Positions 6,188-11,354 of a stretch of 11,354 nucleotides of DNA are shown here, piece by piece (the first letter of the stretch is position 1; each line of letters starts with the position of its first letter). A program made the translations under genes and the position numbers. Source of the DNA: JAGPKI01 sp052034135 (GTDB taxonomy: Bacteria; Caldisericota; Caldisericia; UBA6126; JAGPKI01); NCBI GenBank assembly GCA_052034135.1, contig JBPOJC010000070.1, forward strand, positions 1 through 11,354, read 5' to 3'. The notes below the pieces were generated by a model, which saw nothing but the letters and a program-made list of their open reading frames with translations, searched no databases and was not told the origin of the DNA.

Positions 6188-6197
6188 AGTCTTTAAG

Positions 6198-7124
6198 ATG
6201 TGGTGCAAAATATCGCATTTTGTTGTTTATATATTGTTATCGATGTTTTTCGTTCTTGTTTTTTTCTTTTCTGATCCATTTATTGTTAAATATGGAGAAA
6301 AAGTTTTTGCTGAAACTTATGTTTCAAGAAATATCGATAACTTAAAAATATTGCCCCAATTACCTTATATTTCTTACGAGACAAAAGAAAATGGGAGATA
6401 TGTTGAATATGAAGAGGGCGTTAAGGTTTTATTGGTTGTAGATGGTAAAAGAAAGACTGTTTACTCAAAACAATGTAATGTTTCAACATTTTTATCCAAC
6501 GAGCAAATCACTCTATCTAAGGATGATGAAATTTCACTTCCTTTAAATCATGAGCTCAAATCAGAAGATATTTTAGTTATAAAAAGGATTGAGTATAAAA
6601 TTTACGAAAAAGATATTCCTATTGAATATAGAGTTGTCACCGAAAGGAATCCTCTTGTTGAAAAAGATGTAGTAGTAGTTTGGACACCTGGCGAAAATGG
6701 AATTTTACGAAAAAGGTTTAGGGAAAGATATGAGGATGGTGTTCTTACTAAAAAAGAAATAATCTGGCAGAAGACAATAAAAGAACCAGTTACAGAGGTA
6801 ATTGCTATTGGTACTGCCGAGTTTAATGAACCTTATATAAAAAAATACAGAATGCTTGCAAGCTCATACACTCCTACAGTTGAAGAATGCGATGATGACC
6901 CATTTACTACCGCATCTGGGATGCGTGTCAGGTATGGAATAGTTGCAGTTGACCCAAAAGTTATTCCTTTAGGTACAAAGCTATATGTTTCTGGCTACGG
7001 ATATGCAGTAGCAGGAGATACGGGTGGTGCAGTTAAGGGTATGAAGATTGATTGCTTTTTCTGGAGAAGACTCAAAAACAGTAATTGGAGAGGCGGCTAT
7101 ATAGATGTTTATGTTCTTAAATAG
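6198..7124 (+). CDS. Cell-wall protein with DUF348, G5 and 3D domains (YabE/Rpf-like)
   Basis: The 308-residue product has an N-terminal membrane anchor or signal sequence (hydrophobic about 8-25). A DUF348-like ubiquitin-fold segment follows (about 75-130, VKVLLVVDGKRKTVYS to LKSEDILVIKR). A G5 domain spans about 132-206 (IEYKIYEKDIPIEY... WTPGENGILRKRFRERY... EPVTEVIAIGT). The C-terminal 3D domain covers about 218-308 and has its three aspartates: D252 in AVDPKVIPLGT, D274 in AGDTGGAVKG and D285 in KIDCFF. This order is typical of YabE-like wall-remodelling proteins; the 3D domain shares the MltA double-psi beta-barrel fold and is thought to cleave peptidoglycan glycan strands. It acts outside the membrane. 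No ribosome site precedes the ATG, but no later start would keep the anchor, and the promoter ends just upstream. It probably leads the operon containing proS. Confidence 0.9.
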   Translation: MWCKISHFVVYILLSMFFVLVFFFSDPFIVKYGEKVFAETYVSRNIDNLKILPQLPYISYETKENGRYVEYEEGVKVLLVVDGKRKTVYSKQCNVSTFLSNEQITLSKDDEISLPLNHELKSEDILVIKRIEYKIYEKDIPIEYRVVTERNPLVEKDVVVVWTPGENGILRKRFRERYEDGVLTKKEIIWQKTIKEPVTEVIAIGTAEFNEPYIKKYRMLASSYTPTVEECDDDPFTTASGMRVRYGIVAVDPKVIPLGTKLYVSGYGYAVAGDTGGAVKGMKIDCFFWRRLKNSNWRGGYIDVYVLK

Positions 7125-7148
7125 AGAAAAGAAAATAGGTTCTAAAGT

Positions 7149-8414
7149 ATGAGATTTTCAAGAAGCTTTATTAATACTATTAAAGAAGATCCAACAGAGG
7201 CGGAAGTTATTAGCCACAAACTCATGCTCAGGGCTTCTCTTATAAAGCAAATAGCAACTGGGATTTATTCATATTTGCCTCTCGGTTTAAGGGTTTTGAA
7301 CAATGTTAGCAATATAATAAGGTCTGAATTTGAATCATTAGGGTTTAGCGAGTTACTTCTTCCTGCATTGCTTCCGGCAGAACCGTGGAAAATAACAGGC
7401 AGATGGGATCTCTATGGAAAAGAAATGTTTAAGTTTAAAGATAGAAAGGAAAGAGACCTATGCTTAGGCCCAACGCATGAAGAGATCATTACTGAACTTG
7501 TAAAAAGCAAGATTAGATCCTACAGAGATTTGCCACTCTTTCTTTATCAAATTCAAACAAAATACAGAGATGAACCACGTCCAAGATTTGGAATAGTTCG
7601 ATCGAAAGAATTTCTTATGAAAGATTTATATAGTTTTCATTCTTCTGAAAGTGACTTAAACGAAGGTTATGAAATTATTTTTTCAGCTTACAAAAGAATT
7701 TTTAAGAAGCTTCATTTATCCATTGCTATAATGCAGGCGGATCCTGGAACAATTGGAGGCTCTCTTTCTCATGAATTTGTAGCCGAAGCGAGCATAGGCG
7801 AAACAAATTATGTTTATTGTAAAAATTGTCTTTATATTGGTTCTGTAAAAGAAGAAGATTTAATAAATGGCGAGAAACATTGTCCAAATTGTGGCGCTTT
7901 ATTAGAATTAAAAATTGGTTTAGAGGTGGGACATACTTTTGTTCTTGGGGATAAATATTCACGTCCTTTAGAAGCAAATTTTATAGATCCAGAAGGTACG
8001 CTTAAGCCTGTTTTGATGGGCTGTTATGGAATAGGTGTATCAAGAATTCTTGCAGCTATTATCGAAGAGCATCATGACAAAGATGGAATCATATGGCCAA
8101 TTAATCTTGCACCTTACAAGGTTAATGTCATACCAGTGAATATTTCAGATGAGCTACAGAGAGATGTTGCTTTTTCTCTTTATGAGAACTTGTTAAATGA
8201 AGGTTTGAATCCAATAATTGATGATAGGGAAGATAGCGGCGGAGTTAAGTTCAAGGATTCTGATTTAATCGGTTTTCCGTTAAGTATTATTTGTGGAAGA
8301 AATGTAAGCAAAAATGAAGTTGAAATAAAGGTAAGAAAAGATAAAACTGTTTTTAAGGTCAGTACATCAGAAGCTATTATGAAGGTCAAAGAAATCATTT
8401 CAGAAAATGCCTGA
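7149..8414 (+). CDS. proS: Prolyl-tRNA synthetase lacking the INS editing domain
   Basis: The 421-residue class II synthetase charges tRNA-Pro with proline. Motif 1 lies near GIYSYLPLGLRVL (38-50), the T-x-E amino-acid loop at GPTHEE (107-112), motif 2 at TKYRDEPRPRFGIVRSKEF (137-155) and motif 3 at GCYGIGVSRILAA (291-303, arginine 299). The HGTP anticodon-binding domain runs from about 318 to the end (NLAPYKVNVIPV, IDDREDSGGVKFKDSDLIG). Bacterial-type ProRS is normally near 570 residues, with a roughly 180-residue INS domain that clears mischarged Ala-tRNA-Pro. Here INS is gone: GGSLSHEF (203-210) leads to C224-x-x-C227, 17 residues, then C245-x-x-C248 and GLEVGHTF. The four cysteines could bind zinc. 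All synthetic motifs are intact, so it should charge but not edit in cis. Its start has only a weak ribosome site, 24 bases after the 3D-domain gene. Confidence 0.95.
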   Translation: MRFSRSFINTIKEDPTEAEVISHKLMLRASLIKQIATGIYSYLPLGLRVLNNVSNIIRSEFESLGFSELLLPALLPAEPWKITGRWDLYGKEMFKFKDRKERDLCLGPTHEEIITELVKSKIRSYRDLPLFLYQIQTKYRDEPRPRFGIVRSKEFLMKDLYSFHSSESDLNEGYEIIFSAYKRIFKKLHLSIAIMQADPGTIGGSLSHEFVAEASIGETNYVYCKNCLYIGSVKEEDLINGEKHCPNCGALLELKIGLEVGHTFVLGDKYSRPLEANFIDPEGTLKPVLMGCYGIGVSRILAAIIEEHHDKDGIIWPINLAPYKVNVIPVNISDELQRDVAFSLYENLLNEGLNPIIDDREDSGGVKFKDSDLIGFPLSIICGRNVSKNEVEIKVRKDKTVFKVSTSEAIMKVKEIISENA

Positions 8415-9057
8415 ATTTGAGAGTAAAAATAATGTGTCTGTTATCATACCTGCATTTAATGAGGAAAAAACTGTTGCAGAAGTTGTAAGAGCCTGCAAAG
8501 AAAGTAAATATGTAAGCGAAGTTATTGTTGTTGATGATGGGTCAAGCGATAATACTTTTGAAGCAGCTTTAAAAGCAGGTGCGAAAGTTTTAAAGGAAGG
8601 TATTAATAAAGGAAAAGCATACGCTATGCTTAAAGGATGTTGTGAAGCAAAAGGTGAGATAATTCTATTTCTCGATGCAGACTTAATTAGTTTTACAAGC
8701 CTACATGTTAATGATTTAATTGAACCTGTGATCAATGGAGAAACTGATTCAACTTTAGGAGTTTTTGTGGGAGGACGGTTTCGGACTGATTTAGCACATG
8801 CTATTACTCCATTTCTTTCAGGACAAAGATGTATGAAAAAGGAGTTATTTCTTTCTGCTGCTAATTCAATGGATTTAAGATATGGTGTAGAAATAGCTTT
8901 GTCTAAATATTTTGCAAAGAATGACTTAGAAGTCTTGAAAGTTCGTCTACATAATGTAACACATGTCATGAAAGAAGAAAAAGCAGGAAAAGGCAAAGGG
9001 ATTCTGGAAAGAGTTAAAATGTATTGGGAAATATTTTTAGCTTTGTTTAAAAGGTGA
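8407..9057 (+). CDS. GT2-family glycosyltransferase
   Basis: The 216-residue product has a GT-A nucleotide-sugar fold. The N-terminal motif is SVIIPAFNEEKTV (11-23), followed by VIVVDDGSSDNT (39-50), an NKGKAYAM segment (67-74) and LFLDADL (87-93), whose D90-A91-D92 is the metal-binding DxD motif. Further on come GRFRTDLAHAITPFLSGQR (123-141) and a YGVEIAL acceptor-side block (159-165). These recall the DPM1/glucosyl-3-phosphoglycerate-synthase side of GT2, but donor and acceptor cannot be assigned. No membrane segment is present, so it is probably cytoplasmic. It begins inside proS: ATG at 8407, proS TGA at 8412-8414, an eight-base overlap with no good ribosome site, implying translational coupling. 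Its neighbours (3D-domain protein, TPR protein, polymerase) suit cell-envelope polysaccharide or glycolipid work. Confidence 0.9.
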   Translation: MPEFESKNNVSVIIPAFNEEKTVAEVVRACKESKYVSEVIVVDDGSSDNTFEAALKAGAKVLKEGINKGKAYAMLKGCCEAKGEIILFLDADLISFTSLHVNDLIEPVINGETDSTLGVFVGGRFRTDLAHAITPFLSGQRCMKKELFLSAANSMDLRYGVEIALSKYFAKNDLEVLKVRLHNVTHVMKEEKAGKGKGILERVKMYWEIFLALFKR

Positions 9058-9065
9058 CAAAAAGA

Positions 9066-9084
9066 ATTATTTTGATAAAATAAT
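9066..9084. promoter_or_regulatory. Perfect 19-base inverted repeat upstream of the degV-like gene
   Basis: ATTATTTT (9066-9073) and AAAATAAT (9077-9084) are perfect inverted copies around GAT, ending two bases before the AAGGAG ribosome site (9087-9092) of the next gene. It could be an operator or a small mRNA hairpin affecting translation. It has no G-C pairs, so chance is possible. Confidence 0.3.
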
Positions 9085-9101
9085 ATAAGGAGATAATATT
9101 T

Positions 9102-10004
9102 ATGCTAAGTTTTAAAGTTGTCACTGATACAAGTTGTAATTTTACAAAGGAAGAAATAGATGATTATGGCTTAATAATCGCTCCTTTGAGGATACAGTTA
9201 GGTAAAGAAGTCTTTAAAGAAAAGGAGGATAGCCGTTACGACATGGTTACTCTGGCGTACAAAATTAATTCAGAAAAACTTCTTCCAAAAGTTATAAATC
9301 CAAGTGTTGATGAATTCTTTAAAATTTATTCATCTATTTATCCAAGACATGGCTCAATTCTATCGATTCATACTTCTTCAGGTATAACTGATGTTATCGA
9401 AAGAGCAAAAAACACTCAATTTCTACTTTACGATGCAAATATAAATCTAATTGATTTACCTCTCGTTGAAGTTGGATTAAAACCTTTGATTATAAAGGCT
9501 TGCAGTATGGTATCAAGCGACAAATCATCAATTCCTATTTTGATTTCTACTTTATATTCTTTATCAAGCAGATTTTTCACCTTTATTATTTCAGATAATT
9601 TAAATTTTGTCCTTGCTAATACGAATTTTAAAGGCAAAAAACCTCCTCTTTTTAGTTTAAATGCGGAAAAATACCGATATATTTTCTCGGTTTCTGGTGG
9701 AAAGTTATATTTTATAGGAAGATATCCTATGAATCAGGTAGTTGATTCATTGGTTAAAGTTATGGAAACTGTAGTTAAAGGAAGTAAGATTTATGTAAAA
9801 TATCTATACTCCCTTGATAAAGAATTTACATTCACTTTGTCTGAAGTTATAAGTGGCAAATTTGATGCTGAAACAATTGGCTTAGAAGAAATGTCTCTTT
9901 CCTCAATGTGTAGGTTTGGTACTCACTCAATATTTGTTGGTTTTAGTTTTGATGAAGAGTTCTTTGCTAAAAATACGCCTATTCAGGAAAATATTCAAGA
10001 ATAA
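9102..10004 (+). CDS. DegV-family (fatty-acid-binding, FakB-like) protein
   Basis: The 300-residue product fits DegV length and order: VVTDTSCNFTKEEI near the N-terminus (6-19), a lid segment around VINPSVDEFF (64-73), ILSIHTSSGITDVIERA (86-102) for the fatty-acid-carboxylate-binding block, and a C-terminal FGTHSIFVGF (about 271-280) for the usual histidine/glycine motif. FakB proteins hold a fatty acid for phosphorylation by FakA. Two hallmark stretches differ from the family norm: the usual T-S-Q-P-S is INPS, and the SS-x-LSGT-Y core reads SSGITDV. Ligand or function may therefore differ, or the protein may be a divergent paralogue. The ATG at 9102 has AAGGAG nine bases upstream. The gap after the glycosyltransferase is 44 bases, so an operon is likely. 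No fakA is in the window. Confidence 0.85.
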   Translation: MLSFKVVTDTSCNFTKEEIDDYGLIIAPLRIQLGKEVFKEKEDSRYDMVTLAYKINSEKLLPKVINPSVDEFFKIYSSIYPRHGSILSIHTSSGITDVIERAKNTQFLLYDANINLIDLPLVEVGLKPLIIKACSMVSSDKSSIPILISTLYSLSSRFFTFIISDNLNFVLANTNFKGKKPPLFSLNAEKYRYIFSVSGGKLYFIGRYPMNQVVDSLVKVMETVVKGSKIYVKYLYSLDKEFTFTLSEVISGKFDAETIGLEEMSLSSMCRFGTHSIFVGFSFDEEFFAKNTPIQENIQE

Positions 10005-11148
10005 ATTTTTTTATATTTCTTTTATTATCTTTTTTGTATGTTTTTTAATTTTTTTATTAAATTTTAAAATAATCAAATCTTATTATTACTTAAATATGGC
10101 TGGTTTGTCTCTTTTAAAAGGTAATCGAGAATTGTCTCTGCATTATTCAGATTTAGCTTTCGCTTGTGGGATAAACTCCTCCGGAGCTTTTTATAATTCC
10201 TATATTTTATCCAACCAGCTAAGTTCGCTTCAAAAAGCTTATGAATTGTCTCAATCAAACTTTTTTTATCTTTCAAAGTTAGCCTCTGATTCTATTTCTC
10301 AGGGTAAGTGGCTTGATTCCCAAAAATACTTTTCTGGTATAAAGCTTGCTCGATATCTTGCAAGAGAAGGAACAAGCTTTGTTTACGATAGTGATTCCGA
10401 TATTTCAAAGAAGGGTTTGTTTTATCTTTCATTTGCACGGAAAATTTCCACAGATCCAAAAGTCTCTTATGAATTGGGAAGAGCCCTTTGTTGGAAATAT
10501 GACTCATTTACTAAAGGAGAAACATTAATAAATGAAGCTTTAATGAAAGACCCCAAGAATCCTACATTTTATAGAGAATTAGGTAGTATTTGTAGACGAA
10601 AGAAAAATTACTCAAAAGCTTTATCGGATTTTATAGTTGCATTGAGAATAGACCCCAACAACTACTGGACTCTGATTGACATTTCTACGATTTTGAGAGA
10701 CGAAGGATATTTAAATGAAGCTTTAAAATATCTTAATAGAGCTAAAGAAATTGATCCTAAAATAGAATCTGCATATTATGTTTCAGCTGACATTCATAAA
10801 AAACTTGGAAATATAAATCTTTCATATAACGAATATCAAAAAATAATTGAACTAATGCCTTTATCTTACAGCACAAGATATAATTATGGTGTTTTTCTTT
10901 ATTCCGCAAAAGATTATGATAAAGCAATTACTCAACTTACTATGTCAATAATTCTAAAGGATGATTATATATGGAGTTATTATTATAGGTCATTAACTTA
11001 TGAAGCGATTTCTAAATTTGATTTAGCATTAGCAGACATGGAAAAAGTAGTTTCACTTAATCCTGAGAATGAATCATTTTTAAAAAGATTATCCCAATTA
11101 GAGAGTAAAGTCAGTGAGGCATCTAATAATAAATCCAAAAGCCATTGA
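9952..11148 (+). CDS. Membrane-anchored TPR-repeat protein
   Basis: From the ATG at 9952 the product is 398 residues: a basic N-terminus (residues 1-18), one membrane segment (about 20-38) and a long helical repeat region. Clear tetratricopeptide repeats occupy about 205-238, 239-272, 273-306, 307-340 and 341-374, with a weaker one near 171-203; typical markers are KALSDFIVALRIDPNN and EALKYLNRAKEIDPK. Residues 45-165 look helical and may contain degenerate TPRs. TPR proteins are scaffolds; the partner is unknown, but O-antigen-ligase proteins often carry TPRs and such a gene lies immediately convergent. The start is uncertain: the frame is open from ATG 9916, 9952 has no strong ribosome site, and a TTG at 9964 follows a GAAGAG. 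All options overlap the degV-like gene, by 53 bases for 9952. The 3' end overlaps the next gene by 51 bases. Confidence 0.8.
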   Translation: MKSSLLKIRLFRKIFKNKFFYISFIIFFVCFLIFLLNFKIIKSYYYLNMAGLSLLKGNRELSLHYSDLAFACGINSSGAFYNSYILSNQLSSLQKAYELSQSNFFYLSKLASDSISQGKWLDSQKYFSGIKLARYLAREGTSFVYDSDSDISKKGLFYLSFARKISTDPKVSYELGRALCWKYDSFTKGETLINEALMKDPKNPTFYRELGSICRRKKNYSKALSDFIVALRIDPNNYWTLIDISTILRDEGYLNEALKYLNRAKEIDPKIESAYYVSADIHKKLGNINLSYNEYQKIIELMPLSYSTRYNYGVFLYSAKDYDKAITQLTMSIILKDDYIWSYYYRSLTYEAISKFDLALADMEKVVSLNPENESFLKRLSQLESKVSEASNNKSKSH

Positions 11149-11354
11149 TGTAAGGCCTAAATTTAGAGCATAATAAAATTTATCTTCTTTTTGCTTAGTA
11201 AAAATAATACCGAATGCAATAATTTGTACTGAAAGAATAACAAGCATAATAAATCCTGGTAAACCGAGTTCAGCAGCAGTATTTAAATAAATATTGTGTG
11301 CATGCATCATCTCTTCTCCGAAATATAAGCTATACGCAATCTTAAAGTTACCTA
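11098..11354 (-). CDS. O-antigen ligase / Wzy-type polymerase, C-terminal end (partial)
   Basis: Only the last 85 or so residues are visible; the frame stays open to the right edge at 11354 and the start lies beyond it. The segment EEMMHAHNIYLNTAAELGLPG carries the hallmark H-x-H-N-x-[Y/F]-L and E-x-G-[L/I]-x-G motif of the WaaL/Wzy/RfaL membrane enzymes, in the large periplasmic or external loop that joins or polymerises lipid-linked glycans. A membrane helix follows (FIMLVILSVQIIAFGIIF), then a basic stretch and a second hydrophobic segment (ALNLGLTSMAFGFIIRCL) ending at DFTL. An in-frame ATG at 11310 lies inside the conserved motif and cannot be the real start. Many relatives continue one more segment after the R-x-L-x-D-like motif, so the C-terminus may be shortened. 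It overlaps the TPR gene tail to tail by 51 bases. Confidence 0.85.
   Translation of the reverse strand, partial: GNFKIAYSLYFGEEMMHAHNIYLNTAAELGLPGFIMLVILSVQIIAFGIIFTKQKEDKFYYALNLGLTSMAFGFIIRCLTDFTL

Larger units (their letters stand above)
5856..6197. other. Divergent intergenic region, 342 bases, hsp20 / 3D-domain gene
   Basis: No convincing gene is seen. From the left it holds the hsp20 ribosome site (5867-5872), an AT-rich stretch with pyrimidine tracts on the plus strand (about 5930-5972), a distinctly GC-richer block (about 6013-6122), a small dyad AGTTT-N9-AAACT (6127-6145), and a strong plus-strand promoter (6160-6187). I could not find a clear -35/-10 pair for hsp20 on the minus strand. 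Confidence 0.8.

Noticed and set aside
8400..8996. 198-codon open frame on the minus strand opposite the glycosyltransferase
   Set aside because: It is a low-complexity mirror of a well-recognised GT2 gene, with no family resemblance of its own.
9054..9081. GTGACA-N16-TAAAAT promoter for the degV-like gene
   Set aside because: Predicted transcription would begin inside the AAGGAG ribosome site, removing it; read-through from the upstream operon is simpler.

Overview
The window is AT-rich (about one third G+C by eye) bacterial chromosome with tightly packed genes, strong Shine-Dalgarno sites and many lysine- and isoleucine-rich proteins. An oxygen-scavenging flavodiiron cassette, a single-domain TrmO-like protein, a G5/3D-domain wall protein and a prolyl-tRNA synthetase without the editing insert point to an anaerobic, possibly thermophilic, low-GC lineage (Firmicutes-like or a deep branch such as Caldisericota). 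That placement is inference; no rRNA or other phylogenetic marker is present. I see no IS element, phage gene, tRNA, rRNA or CRISPR array.

Layout. (1) 1-2819, plus strand: the 3' part of a DUF4349 membrane protein, then a 705-residue secreted protein with twelve G-[N/D]-D-x-[Y/F] repeats. The two overlap by 4 bases, so they look translationally coupled. (2) 2838-4866, minus strand: flavin reductase, then a 52-residue rubredoxin, then an FprA-type flavodiiron protein. This is an O2/NO-reducing chain in which the flavin reductase and rubredoxin, fused in the Moorella protein Hrb, are separate genes. (3) 4962-5417, plus: a TrmO/TsaA-like protein divergent from the flavin reductase. (4) 5388-5855, minus: a small heat-shock protein, overlapping trmO tail to tail. 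(5) 5856-6197: a 342-base divergent intergenic region with an unusually GC-rich, foldable block and a very good sigma-A-type promoter. (6) 6198-11148, plus: a G5/3D-domain cell-wall protein, compact ProRS, a GT2 glycosyltransferase, a DegV-like protein and a membrane-anchored TPR protein. (7) From 11098 to the right edge, minus: the C-terminal end of an O-antigen-ligase/Wzy-type polymerase, overlapping the TPR gene tail to tail.

How they work together. The clearest functional unit is flavin reductase to rubredoxin to FprA: NAD(P)H electrons pass through FMN and the rubredoxin iron to the diiron site, detoxifying O2 or NO in an anaerobe; the nearby Hsp20 fits a general stress theme. The right half mixes envelope genes (3D/G5 protein, glycosyltransferase, TPR protein, polymerase/ligase) with translation (ProRS) and fatty-acid handling (DegV). 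The items most worth following up are the repeat protein, the ProRS lacking its editing domain, the split Hrb module, the GC-rich block at about 6013-6128, and an apparently leaderless promoter for the 3D-domain gene.
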